From Chloroflexota bacterium (GTDB lineage Bacteria; Chloroflexota; Dehalococcoidia; Lucifugimonadales; JACPCL1): 12,222 bases of DNA. Shown piece by piece: positions 1 through 6,683 of the stretch; within the stretch, counting starts at the first letter, position 1; every line of letters begins with the position of its first letter. The notes beneath the pieces were generated by a model. That model ran no database searches. It had not been told where the DNA came from and saw only the letters and a list, made by a program, of their open reading frames with translations. Where the stretch lies: contig JACQUH010000145.1 in NCBI GenBank assembly GCA_016210375.1, positions 1-12,222 on the forward strand, written 5' to 3'. Both the position numbers and the translations under genes were made by a program.

Positions 1-200
1 GTCGCGTCGTTCGCTGTTCCCTCACAGAAAAAGGCCAGGCCCTGGCGGAGCGTCTGCAGCGGCGAAGCCCCTTTGAGCGCCAGGAGTTCTTGGACGGGCT
101 GACAGACGACGAGTTGAGCGTGGTTATTCAGGCAATGATCATAGCCCAGCGAGGGATGGGGGAGTCCCGTTCCGACCACAACGGACACGCAAACACCTAA
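1..200 (+). CDS. MarR-family transcriptional regulator, C-terminal fragment (5' end outside window)
   Basis: This is an open frame entering from the left edge (first full codon at base 3) and ending in TAA at 198-200; about 65 residues are visible. The first residues read RVVRCSLTEKGQALAERLQ. That is the wing of a winged-helix DNA-binding domain followed by the start of the last dimerisation helix, as in MarR proteins (typical 'R-x-V-x-V-x-L-T-x-x-G'). The rest (FLDGLTDDELSVVIQAM) fits the C-terminal helix that pairs two subunits. MarR proteins are cytoplasmic dimeric repressors, often sensing small phenolic or lipophilic ligands. Ligand and target cannot be told here because the recognition helix is missing. 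It converges with the aspS-panC operon. An inverted repeat overlaps its stop codon and may end its transcript. The family call rests on a short stretch, so it is probable rather than certain. Confidence 0.62.
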   Translation, partial: RVVRCSLTEKGQALAERLQRRSPFERQEFLDGLTDDELSVVIQAMIIAQRGMGESRSDHNGHANT

Positions 201-229
201 GAGGCTAGCCAGTGGCGGGCCTCTTAGGT
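195..229. terminator. Inverted repeat overlapping the MarR stop codon, probable bidirectional terminator
   Basis: Arms 195-205 and 219-229 are perfectly complementary (11 bp, core CCTAAGAGGC), with a 13-base loop. The left arm contains the TAA stop of the MarR gene. No run of T follows on either strand, so it is not a textbook intrinsic terminator. Its place between two convergent transcription units nevertheless fits a terminator or transcript-stabilising hairpin. Confidence 0.5.
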
Positions 230-344
230 AGAGAGACCCGTGGTAGGCGCTAGCGGCCTCCTCCCGGCGGTTGGACTTCGCCATAACCGCTGGACTCGCT
301 CGGCGGGTTGCGCCTGGGCCGCGGGGCGAATGTGTAGTCGCCAT

Positions 345-365
345 TGGTGACGGGGATGTTCACCA
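345..365 (-). terminator. Weak hairpin just past the end of the aspS-panC operon
   Basis: A 6-bp perfect inverted repeat (TGGTGA / TCACCA, 9-base loop) lies about 10 bases beyond the stop of the last minus-strand gene. It has no T-run. It is the only small stem I see at the operon end; a weak candidate only. The rest of 230-375 shows no convincing gene. Confidence 0.22.
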
Positions 366-375
366 GCAGCAAAGC

Positions 376-708
376 CTAGCGGGCACTCAAAACGTTGGCA
401 AGTTCTTCAAGCTCCTTGTCAACATCTAGTACCTGACGTCGCACCAGAACAAAGACCTCCTTAAGAGATTCGTAAGCCCCATCCCTATAAGTGGCAGACA
501 ATCGCTCTAACTCCAAGCCATCCCGATTAAGAACCGAAAGGGAATAGGTCTCCTCCTCTGCAGAGGTTTCTGGACTATGGGAAATCTGCAATGATTGGTT
601 GCCCAAAGTCGCCAGAAACAAACTCTCCCTCGCCGTAGCTTCCCAAAGAAGCTTACCCTCTTTGGTCCGCCCTAGCGCTAGGTTTGCTATCTGAATCATG
701 TCAGCCAT
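376..708 (-). CDS. Small hypothetical protein, last gene of the aspS-panC operon
   Basis: I do not recognise this 110-residue protein by name. It reads as a compact soluble domain: a first amphipathic stretch with KEGKLLWEATARESLFLATL, then alternating beta-like segments (LQISHS, YSLSVLNRDGLELERLSA), then a C-terminal helix (SLKEVFVLVRRQVLDVDKELEELANVL). There is no signal peptide or membrane helix. I chose the ATG at 708 because GAGGGAGG lies 8 bases before it. An in-frame ATG at 726 is possible but would leave the ribosome site inside the gene. The 8-base overlap with the preceding membrane-protein gene suggests translational coupling and a shared role. Base composition is clearly poorer in GC than panC/aspS, which hints at later acquisition. 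Confidence 0.7.
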   Translation of the reverse strand: MADMIQIANLALGRTKEGKLLWEATARESLFLATLGNQSLQISHSPETSAEEETYSLSVLNRDGLELERLSATYRDGAYESLKEVFVLVRRQVLDVDKELEELANVLSAR

Positions 709-1252
709 TCTTCGGCCCTCCCTCATTCCCTGTTTCAGTCATCTGGAGGTCACTTACCAATGATTCCAGAGAGGACTGAATAGCGTTAAGTCGCTCTGTA
801 ATTCTCTTCATGTTGGCAGGCGGCAACTGGTCCAGACGAAGCGCCTGATCAACCTCGTTAGCCATAACGCTCATTTGGGCAATCCCAGCATTGATCCGCC
901 TGACTTGCTCTGCTCCAAGTCCAGGATACCTAACCCTCGCATCAGTCAAAGCAACGCGTATTGGCTGGTACCATTCTAGGGCCATTTCCCATTTCCCAGT
1001 GCGATGGAACAACTTCACCTTTTCTAGAAGGCTTATTGCTGTCTTAAGGTCACCTATGGTGAGGGACTTAGCCAATGCCTCACGTGCAGTTCTTGTTGCT
1101 TCTTGTGCCGCCTCTCGTGCTGCCTCCGCCGCCTTCCTGGTTCTTACCAATTGCCAGATGGCTGCGCTCAGTCCGACAACCGTCGCCATCAGCCCCACAA
1201 CGCTGGCCAGGTTGCCCCAGTTCTCCCCCAGCCATTGTAACACGGCCTCCAT
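701..1252 (-). CDS. Hypothetical single-pass membrane protein with cytoplasmic helical domain
   Basis: 183 residues. Residues about 15-37 (ASVVGLMATVVGLSAAIWQL) form one hydrophobic helix. Next comes a basic RTRK turn, which by the positive-inside rule puts the rest in the cytoplasm. An Ala/Glu/Arg-rich helix with coiled-coil character follows (about 41-62, AAEAAREAAQEATRTAREA). The remainder is a predicted helical domain with GKWEMALEWYQPIRVALTDA and a C-terminal helix. I recognise no family. The ATG shares its A with the TGA of panC (TGATG arrangement), so translation is probably coupled to panC; the next gene overlaps its 3' end. The pair with the downstream 110-residue protein looks like a two-gene accessory unit riding on the operon, with lower GC than its neighbours. 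Function unknown. Confidence 0.75.
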   Translation of the reverse strand: MEAVLQWLGENWGNLASVVGLMATVVGLSAAIWQLVRTRKAAEAAREAAQEATRTAREALAKSLTIGDLKTAISLLEKVKLFHRTGKWEMALEWYQPIRVALTDARVRYPGLGAEQVRRINAGIAQMSVMANEVDQALRLDQLPPANMKRITERLNAIQSSLESLVSDLQMTETGNEGGPKNG

Positions 1253-2091
1253 CAGCCCTGGCCTATGACCACGTTATCAATCAGCCTCGCCCTGCCAAAG
1301 CGTGCCGCCAGGGAGACCATGGTAGGGCGGTCCACCACAGCAAGCTCCTCCAGGGTGGCGGCGTCGGCAATGCTGATGTAGTCCAGCTTGGCCAGAGGCT
1401 CCGCGTTGATCATGCCTGCCGCCTCCTGCCGCAGCCGTTCGGCGCTGCGCTCGCCAGCCAGGTACAGGTCTCTCACGCGGCTGAGGGCGCGGTACAGCAC
1501 CGGGGCGGCCCGCCGCTCCTGGGGCGTCAGGTACACGTTGCGGCTGCTTAAGGCCAGGCCGTCCGGCTCTCGCACCGTGGGCACCACCACCACCTCTGTG
1601 CCCAGGTTCAGGTCCTGGACCAGGCGCTTGACCACTGCCACCTGCTGGCCGTCCTTCTGGCCAAAGTATGACCTGTCGGGGCGCACGATGGTGAACAGCT
1701 TGGCCACCACCGTGGCGACGCCCCGGAAGTGGCCGGGACGCCGGGCGCCTTCCAGGACTTCGGTGACCCGCTCTACGTTGACGTAGGTGGAGAAGCCCTG
1801 GGGGTACATCTCCTCTACCGTTGGCGCGAAGACAACGTCCACGCCCTCGGCCTGGAGCACCTGCAGGTCCCGCTCCATGTCCCGGGGATAGCTGGCAAAG
1901 TCCTCGCTCGGGCCGAACTGGGTGGGGTTCACGAAGATGGAAGCGACCACGGAGCGGTTGTCACGCCTTGCCCAGCGGGCCAGGGTCATGTGGCCTTCGT
2001 GCAGGTACCCCATGGTGGGCACCAGACCCAGCGGGCGCGGCAGATGCTCCCGTTGGGCGATCATCTCAGCGACTGTAGTAATGACGTTCAT
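1252..2091 (-). CDS. panC: Pantothenate synthetase (pantoate--beta-alanine ligase)
   Basis: This enzyme joins pantoate and beta-alanine using ATP, through a pantoyl-adenylate intermediate, to make pantothenate for coenzyme A. It is cytoplasmic. The 279 residues match the normal family length. Visible hallmarks are the nucleotidyl-transferase HxGH motif in VPTMGYLHEGH (His31, His34), FVNPTQF (53-59, pantoate binding), YFGQKDGQQ (142-150) and the KMSKS-like SSRN segment (182-185). The start is the ATG at 2091; no strong ribosome site sits close to it (an AGAGGG lies over 20 bases upstream), so it may depend on coupling to aspS, which ends 30 bases earlier. No panB or panD is in the window. The next gene starts on its stop codon. 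Confidence 0.96.
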   Translation of the reverse strand: MNVITTVAEMIAQREHLPRPLGLVPTMGYLHEGHMTLARWARRDNRSVVASIFVNPTQFGPSEDFASYPRDMERDLQVLQAEGVDVVFAPTVEEMYPQGFSTYVNVERVTEVLEGARRPGHFRGVATVVAKLFTIVRPDRSYFGQKDGQQVAVVKRLVQDLNLGTEVVVVPTVREPDGLALSSRNVYLTPQERRAAPVLYRALSRVRDLYLAGERSAERLRQEAAGMINAEPLAKLDYISIADAATLEELAVVDRPTMVSLAARFGRARLIDNVVIGQG

Positions 2092-2121
2092 GTGAAGAAG
2101 TAGTGGTATGCCCTCTTTGCC

Positions 2122-3918
2122 CTATTGCGTCACCTGGATATGCAGCTCCTTGAGCTGCTCTGGCGTCACCGGCGCGGGCGTCCTGAATAGCGGGTCAATG
2201 CCGCTTTGCGTCTTTGGGAAGGCGATAACGTCCCGAATGGAGTCGGCGAAGTCCGTCAGCAGGCTCACGAATCGGTCCACCCCCGGGGCAATGCCGCCGT
2301 GGGGCGGTGCGCCGTACTCCAACGCCTGCAAGAGCTGGCCGAAGCGCTCTTCCATCTGCTCATCGGTGTAGCCCAGGAAGCGCATGATGCGCTCCTGCTG
2401 GTCGCGGTTGTGGTTGCGGATGCTTCCGCTGGCCAACTCCATGCCGTTGCAGACCAGGTCGTAGTGCCGCGCGCGCATGCGCCCGGGGTCGGTGTCCAGC
2501 CACTGCAGGTCCCCTTCCTGGGGCGACGTAAACAGGTGGTGCTCGGGCTCCCAGGTCTTCGCCTCATCGTTCCAGGCGAAGAGGGGGAAGTCGGTAACGA
2601 AGGCCAGGGCCAGCACCTGGGGGTCCGCCAGCCCCAGGCGACGGCCCATCTCGTTCCGAAGCTGGGAAAGGGCGGTGTTGGTGGGTGAGAGGGGCCCCGC
2701 CACCATCAGAATCAGGTCGCCTCGTCCGGCCTCCGTTCTGCGGGCGACCTCCCTCACCTGCTCCACGGTGAGGTAGCGACCGATGCTGGAGTGGACCTGC
2801 TCCATGGCCAGGCTGTCCAGGGAGCCGCCCCTGGCTTCCAGGGCGACGGAGATGAGGCCCCGGGCGCCTCTGGTGCGGACGAAGCTGGTGAGCTCGTCAA
2901 TCTGGCGGCGAGAGTAGGAGGCGCACCCTGGGGCGGCCAGGGCCTTGACGACGCCTCCCTGCTGGGACAGGGCGTCCCGAAGGACCGCGGCAGCCGTCCC
3001 TCGCGCCCACTCAGTAACGTCGGCCAGCTCCATGCCGAAACGCAGGTCGGGTTTGTCGGAGCCGTAGCGGGCCAGGACTTCGTTGTACCGCAGCCGAGGG
3101 AAGGGACCCAGGATGCGCCGGTTAGGCGTCAGCTTCTGAACGATCTCGGTGTACAGATCCTCCACCAGGCGCAGAACATCGTTTTCATCTACAAAGCTCA
3201 TCTCAATGTCCAACTGAGTATGTTCAAACTGGCGGTCGCCCCGCAGGTCTTCGTCGCGGAAACACCGGGCAATCTGGAAGTACCGCTCAAAGCCGGCCAC
3301 CATGAGGAGCTGTTTGAGTTGCTGGGGCGACTGTGGCAGGGCGTAGAAGCTGCCCGGATACATGCGGCTGGGCACCAGGAAGGCCCGTGCGCCCTCCGGC
3401 GTGCTCTTGATGAGGATAGGCGTCTCAATCTCCAGGAAGCCCCGTGCGTCCAGGAAGTCCCGCATGTGCTTCACCACGCGGTGGCGCAGCACCATGTTGT
3501 CGTGCATACGGGCGGTGCGCAGGTCCAGGTAGCGCCACTGGAGGCGCACCAGCTCGTCCACCTGGCCGGGGTCGGCGATCTCAAAGGGCGGCGTCCTGGA
3601 CTGGTTCAGCACCCTGGCCCGGGTGACGTACACCTCCACATCGCCGGTAGGCAGATTGAGGTTGGGGGTGCCTACCGGGCGCAGGCGCACCTCCCCCTCT
3701 ACCTGCACCACCCACTCGTTGCGGAAAGCCTCGGCGGTACGGTGGGCCTCTGGCGCCGTCTCCGGGTTGAACACCACCTGCACCAGCCCGCGGCTATCCC
3801 GCAGGTCAATGAAGATCAGCCCGCCATGGTCTCGGCGGCGGTGTACCCAGCCCGCCAGGGTCACGGCATGGCCAATGTGTGAAGGTCGTACGTCGCCGCA
3901 GGAAATGGATTTCAGCAC
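2122..3918 (-). CDS. aspS: Aspartyl-tRNA synthetase, bacterial type, predicted non-discriminating
   Basis: This class IIb synthetase charges tRNA(Asp) with aspartate. The 598 residues run in order: an N-terminal OB-fold anticodon domain (about 1-105); catalytic motif 1 (RGFLEIETPIL, 159-169); motif 2 (CFRDEDLRGDRQ, 219-230); the bacterial GAD insertion domain (about 300-415); and motif 3 (GGIAPGVDR, 541-549) followed by RDVIAFPKTQSG. The start is a GTG at 3918 with a perfect GGAGGTGA seven bases upstream. In the anticodon domain, position 31 is His (RRRDHGG) and position 83 is Gly. Discriminating enzymes such as E. coli have Leu and Lys at the equivalent sites. His/Gly is the pattern known from enzymes that also charge tRNA(Asn), which then needs GatCAB to amidate Asp-tRNA(Asn). 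It heads the operon with panC. Confidence 0.97.
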   Translation of the reverse strand: MLKSISCGDVRPSHIGHAVTLAGWVHRRRDHGGLIFIDLRDSRGLVQVVFNPETAPEAHRTAEAFRNEWVVQVEGEVRLRPVGTPNLNLPTGDVEVYVTRARVLNQSRTPPFEIADPGQVDELVRLQWRYLDLRTARMHDNMVLRHRVVKHMRDFLDARGFLEIETPILIKSTPEGARAFLVPSRMYPGSFYALPQSPQQLKQLLMVAGFERYFQIARCFRDEDLRGDRQFEHTQLDIEMSFVDENDVLRLVEDLYTEIVQKLTPNRRILGPFPRLRYNEVLARYGSDKPDLRFGMELADVTEWARGTAAAVLRDALSQQGGVVKALAAPGCASYSRRQIDELTSFVRTRGARGLISVALEARGGSLDSLAMEQVHSSIGRYLTVEQVREVARRTEAGRGDLILMVAGPLSPTNTALSQLRNEMGRRLGLADPQVLALAFVTDFPLFAWNDEAKTWEPEHHLFTSPQEGDLQWLDTDPGRMRARHYDLVCNGMELASGSIRNHNRDQQERIMRFLGYTDEQMEERFGQLLQALEYGAPPHGGIAPGVDRFVSLLTDFADSIRDVIAFPKTQSGIDPLFRTPAPVTPEQLKELHIQVTQ

Positions 3919-3925
3919 GAGAGAT

Positions 3926-3933
3926 TCACCTCC
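3926..3933 (-). promoter_or_regulatory. Ribosome binding site that fixes the aspS GTG start
   Basis: On the minus strand the bases read GGAGGTGA, a full anti-16S match, with seven bases to the GTG at 3918. This supports the non-ATG start of aspS. Confidence 0.8.
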
Positions 3934-3941
3934 ATACGCCG

Positions 3942-3971
3942 ATTATAGGCCAGGTAGTGAGCCAGATTCAA
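3942..3971 (-). promoter_or_regulatory. Sigma-70-type promoter of the aspS-panC operon
   Basis: On the minus strand a perfect TATAAT (-10, 3947 to 3942) is preceded at 18 bases by TTGAAT (-35, 3971 to 3966; 4 of 6 consensus matches). Transcription would begin near 3935, almost directly at the ribosome site, giving a 5' leader of under 20 bases. That leaves no room for a T-box or other leader control. Confidence 0.62.
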
Positions 3972-4020
3972 ACCACCGCCCATACTGGTTGCGTTCGCCT
4001 ACGAGTCGGGATAGGTGTGA

Positions 4021-4072
4021 CCTGGCACTGAAGTGCCGGGGCTGGATTGCGATAGCAACCGACTTTAGTCGG
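4021..4072. repeat. Array of three consecutive small hairpins (palindromic repeat element)
   Basis: Three short palindromes follow one another. At 4021-4040 an 8-bp stem (one G-T pair) closes on TGAA, core GGCAC-TGAA-GTGCC. At 4047-4058 is TTGC-GATA-GCAA. At 4059-4072 is CCGAC-TTTA-GTCGG. Each has a four-base loop. The array lies between the 3' end of the WD40 gene and the aspS promoter, so it could act as a terminator or 3' protection for the WD40 transcript. Such multi-palindrome units are often dispersed, REP-like elements; I see only one copy here. Confidence 0.6.
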
Positions 4073-4083
4073 GAGATTGAACG

Positions 4084-4974
4084 TCACGCAAAGGTAAACG
4101 GAATCTCCCACACTCTCACCCTGCCGTCCTCCGATGCCGCCGCCAACAGCCTGCCATCAGGAGAAAAAGCCACGCCGTACATCCCTTCACCGGCGTCTTC
4201 TCATGGGCCACCCGCTCAAACCGCTCTGCCTCGTACAGGGCCGCGCCGTGGTCTAGCGTGACACCTGCCAGCCGGCCATCCGGAGAGAGAGTAAGGGCAT
4301 AGGGTCTTTCCGCACCGATGTCTGCCTGAAGCACCGGTTGCCAGTCGCCAACCGACCACACGATGATGCTGCCGGGATAACCCATGGACCACAGGCGGGT
4401 TCCGTCCGGCGTGAAAGCCAGGCTCCCCACCGCCGTCCTGTGCCCCGTCAACGGACCAATCTGCTGGCCAGATTCTACCGACCATAGAAACACGTCGTCT
4501 CCCAGGCCGCCAGAGGCCAGCAGTTGGGCATCCTTGCTGAAGGCCACCGAGGTCACATTCCTAGGATGGCCCCTGAGCACCTTCGGCTCCCCTTCCCCGG
4601 CCAGGGGCCACAGGCGCACTGTTGTATCGTAGGAAGCCGTGGCGACCCAGAGGCCGTCGGGCGAGAGCTTCACCCCCACCACGGTGTTGGCATGCCCCTT
4701 GAGCACTCGCATGCATGAACCTGAAGCGTAGTCCCAGAGGCGTACTGTCCTATCGGTGGAGGCGCTGGCCAGCACCCTCTGGTCACTGGACAACACCAGG
4801 GCGTTGACACTCTGGATGTGCCCTTGCAGCGTACGCACCACCTCAAAGGCTGGCACAGACCATATACGAATAGAGGGATCAAAGCCGGAGGTGACCATCT
4901 CCTTTGCCGTCGCAAGACAAGAGCACCGGCTGAGCGTACCGCGGGAAGGGTCTTATCTCCGCTACCAGTTTCAT
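4084..4974 (-). pseudogene. WD40 seven-bladed beta-propeller gene with two single-base frameshifts
   Basis: Three frames must be joined. The ATG at 4974 (AGGTGA five bases upstream) gives MKLVAEIRPFPRYAQPVLLSC and then loses frame near 4900-4905 through one extra base. The main frame (4898 down to about 4187) carries blades 2-6. Near 4183-4187 one base is missing, and the last blade (MYGVAFSPDGRLLAAASEDG, ending VRVWEIP) continues to the TGA at 4084-4086. The joined product is about 296 residues with seven blades, marked by GH...SxDG...D-x-x-[VI]-x-[LF]-W repeats (IRIW, VRLW, VRLW, VFLW, IIVW, ALYE, VRVW). A complete, closed propeller whose two breaks cancel suggests either recent decay or indel errors in the assembly. 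Such proteins are protein-interaction platforms; no enzymatic domain or signal peptide is seen. As written, no full-length protein is made without frameshifting. Confidence 0.82.
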
Positions 4975-4979
4975 CCCGC

Positions 4980-5183
4980 TCACCTGACGATACGGATCAC
5001 CACCCGGTACCGCCGCATGGCGCACACCCTCGGCAGCTCCTCCCACGCCAGCACCTTGGCCTCCTGCCAACCGTCGCCGTGCCGGATTCGCTCGCCTTCC
5101 TCAGGCGCAGGGTTGGCGCGCTCCTGCAGGTACATGCCCAGGGGCTTGCCCTCTTGGCTTATCAGAAACCAGGCGGCGGTCAT
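4980..5183 (-). CDS. Small hypothetical protein upstream of the WD40 gene
   Basis: 67 residues from the ATG at 5183, where GAAGG lies about 11-12 bases upstream (loose spacing). A GTG at 5246 would add 21 residues but is less convincing. The sequence is soluble and mixed: an N-terminal strand-like TAAWFLISQ, a charged middle (RANPAPEEGERIRHGDGWQE) and a C-terminal basic strand pair ending RRYRVVIRIVR. The N- and C-terminal beta-like segments suggest a small beta-rich fold. I recognise no family. Its stop codon lies inside the ribosome site of the WD40 gene (stop at 4980, ATG at 4974), so the two are probably translated together. A promoter-like pair lies upstream at 5276-5304. Confidence 0.55.
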   Translation of the reverse strand: MTAAWFLISQEGKPLGMYLQERANPAPEEGERIRHGDGWQEAKVLAWEELPRVCAMRRYRVVIRIVR

Positions 5184-5275
5184 TGAGGCAAGAATCCTTC
5201 TCCAAGGCAGGGACTCTTCTGTACGGGATTGATCGGGGCTCCGCACGATTGCGGCCTTCCCCTCTTTCCAGGTCT

Positions 5276-5304
5276 ATCCTACCGGGCCTAGAGAGGCCAG
5301 ACAA
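5276..5304 (-). promoter_or_regulatory. Candidate promoter for the small ORF / WD40 unit
   Basis: On the minus strand TTGTCT (5304 to 5299) and TAGGAT (5281 to 5276) are separated by 17 bases; each box matches 4 of 6 consensus bases. The predicted start is near 5269, about 85 bases before the ATG at 5183. The same TTGTCY-17-TAGGAT layout precedes the tRNA-Gln gene, which raises confidence in both. Confidence 0.42.
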
Positions 5305-5340
5305 GTGCTGCCCCGCTGGTCTGGAAACTGGCCGTGGACG

Positions 5341-5349
5341 TGCTATCAT
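5341..5349 (+). promoter_or_regulatory. Candidate extended -10 promoter for the hydroxy-acid dehydrogenase
   Basis: TGCTATCAT matches the extended -10 form TGnTATAAT with one mismatch. No good -35 box lies at 16-18 bases (only 3 of 6 matches), as is usual for extended -10 promoters. Start would be near 5356. Confidence 0.33.
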
Positions 5350-5516
5350 GTGCGGGGCCTGGAAGGGCGTTAACGTGCCTATTGCCTGGCTTCCGCCCTG
5401 GGTGGAATGGCTGCCTGGGGGCTGGCCGCATACGAGCAAGGTGTCCCTGCCGCCTTGCTACGCGCCATCGCCCATTCCTGCCAGATCAAACACCGCTGAT
5501 GCCGAGGAGGAAAGCA

Positions 5517-6596
5517 ATGGGTCCTGATTTTGTGACCAACGAAGAGGCTATTCAAGCGGCGCGCCGCAACCTGGACCAGGGCGCCTGGGATTACCTGACC
5601 GGTGCATCGGAGTCCGAGACGACCATGCGGCGCAACAGGCTCGCTTTTGACCGATGGGCCTTCCGCCCCCGGGTGCTCGTGGACGTGACCAAGGTGGACC
5701 CTTCCACGACCTTCCTGGGGCATAAGATGCGCATCCCAGTGATGCTCGCCCCCATCGGAAGCTTGCAACGCTTCACACCAGAAGGGGGCGTGGCGGCCAC
5801 CAGAGCTGCCCATGAGTTCGGTATAATCCACACCGTGAGCACAGTCACAGAGCCTGGCCTGGAGAAGATTGCCCAGGCCGCCAGCAACCCGAAGGTCTTC
5901 CAGTTGTATGTACGGGGGGACTGGGGGTGGGTCAAGGAGCTGATCGGTCGCGTGAAACAGGCCGGCTATGTGGCTCTCTGTCTCACCGTGGATACTGCTT
6001 CTCCCAGCCGGAGAGAGAGGCCGATGCTGCACCGCACTGGCCCTGCCAGCGCCACGGGCGGGGGTCGCGGCCCGTCCTATCAAGCCGCCCTGACGTGGGA
6101 GACCATGGACAGGATCAAGGAGTTGGCTGGCCTGCCCTTCATGCTCAAGGGGGTGGCAACGGCCGAAGACGCGGCGATGGCGATGGAGCACGGCGTTGAG
6201 GTCATTTGGGTGTCAAACCATGGCGGGCGCCAGTTGGACCACGGACTGGGCACCATGGACATGCTTCCGGAGATCGTTGACGCCGTGGGGGGCAAGGCCG
6301 ACATCGTCGTAGACGGCGGGATACAGCGGGGCAGCGATGTGCTGAAGGCCGTGGCTCTTGGGGCCAAGGCGGTGGCCATCGGGAAGCTCCAGGGCTGGGG
6401 GCTGGGGGCAGCCGGCGCGGCGGGCCTCGTGCGGGTCCTGGAAATCATGGAGGACGAGGTTGTCTCCGCTATGGCCTTACTGGGGGTCACCTCGGTTGAC
6501 CAGTTGAACCGGTCCTACGTGTGCAGGGCCGAGCCCGTCACCTCGCCGCACGAGATGAGCGCGTGGGTCAACATGCCTGTGGGAAGGATCCCCTAG
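5517..6596 (+). CDS. FMN-dependent alpha-hydroxy-acid dehydrogenase/oxidase (lactate/glycolate oxidase family)
   Basis: 359 residues form one FMN-binding TIM barrel. Enzymes of this family oxidise L-2-hydroxy acids (lactate, glycolate, mandelate) to 2-oxo acids. By comparison with plant glycolate oxidase all key residues are present: Tyr26 (WDYLTGAS), Tyr131 (FQLYV), Asp159 (LTVDT), Arg166, Lys211 (MLKG), His235 and Arg238 (SNHGGRQLD), followed by the phosphate-binding VDGGIQRGSDVLKAVALGA. The usual GR of the last FMN motif is GK here (VAIGKLQGWGLGAAG), and the segment after Arg166 is short. The start ATG at 5517 follows AGGAGG at 5505-5510 by six bases; an upstream in-frame ATG at 5499 has its ribosome site inside the gene. 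It stands alone, with no transporter or LldPR neighbour, so the substrate cannot be told. Electron acceptor (oxygen or quinone) is also open. Confidence 0.92.
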   Translation: MGPDFVTNEEAIQAARRNLDQGAWDYLTGASESETTMRRNRLAFDRWAFRPRVLVDVTKVDPSTTFLGHKMRIPVMLAPIGSLQRFTPEGGVAATRAAHEFGIIHTVSTVTEPGLEKIAQAASNPKVFQLYVRGDWGWVKELIGRVKQAGYVALCLTVDTASPSRRERPMLHRTGPASATGGGRGPSYQAALTWETMDRIKELAGLPFMLKGVATAEDAAMAMEHGVEVIWVSNHGGRQLDHGLGTMDMLPEIVDAVGGKADIVVDGGIQRGSDVLKAVALGAKAVAIGKLQGWGLGAAGAAGLVRVLEIMEDEVVSAMALLGVTSVDQLNRSYVCRAEPVTSPHEMSAWVNMPVGRIP

Positions 6597-6626
6597 GCCG
6601 ATCTGGGGAGCGGGAGAAGATACCTT

Positions 6627-6667
6627 TGGAACGGTGTGCTGCGGCTTCGCCGCAGCACACCGTTCCA
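6627..6667. terminator. 19-bp perfect hairpin after the dehydrogenase gene
   Basis: Arms 6627-6645 and 6649-6667 are exactly complementary (19 bp, GC-rich core GTGTGCTGCGGC), with a TTC loop. It starts 30 bases past the dehydrogenase stop. No T-run follows, so it may act as a rho-independent-like, bidirectional block or as a dispersed palindromic repeat. Two gene ends converge here, which fits a two-way terminator. Confidence 0.62.
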
Positions 6668-6683
6668 TGCTCCGTTCCTCGCC

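Larger units (their letters stand above)
5184..5516. other. Divergent intergenic region with outward promoters
   Basis: These 333 bases separate the minus-strand WD40 unit from the plus-strand dehydrogenase. Open frames extend through it on both strands but lack family features and ribosome sites; I regard them as chance. It holds candidate promoters for each direction, listed separately. The dehydrogenase would have an untranslated leader of roughly 160 bases; I see no riboswitch fold in it. Confidence 0.5.

Noticed and set aside
253..375. In-frame continuation of about 40 codons after the TAG of the 376-708 gene (NIPVTNGDYTFAPRP).
   Set aside because: No start codon with ribosome site and no family resemblance; chance open frame in GC-rich sequence.
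2791..3882. Long open frame of 363 codons on the plus strand.
   Set aside because: It lies wholly inside aspS on the other strand and has no family features; high GC keeps antisense frames open.
3960..4010. tRNA-like stretch on the minus strand (T-loop-like GGTTTGAATCTGG).
   Set aside because: The T stem does not pair (GGTGG against CTGGC), and no anticodon arm or acceptor closes around it. At most a decayed trace.
5379..6191. Minus-strand frame of 270 codons opposite the dehydrogenase.
   Set aside because: Antisense shadow of a complete, motif-verified gene.
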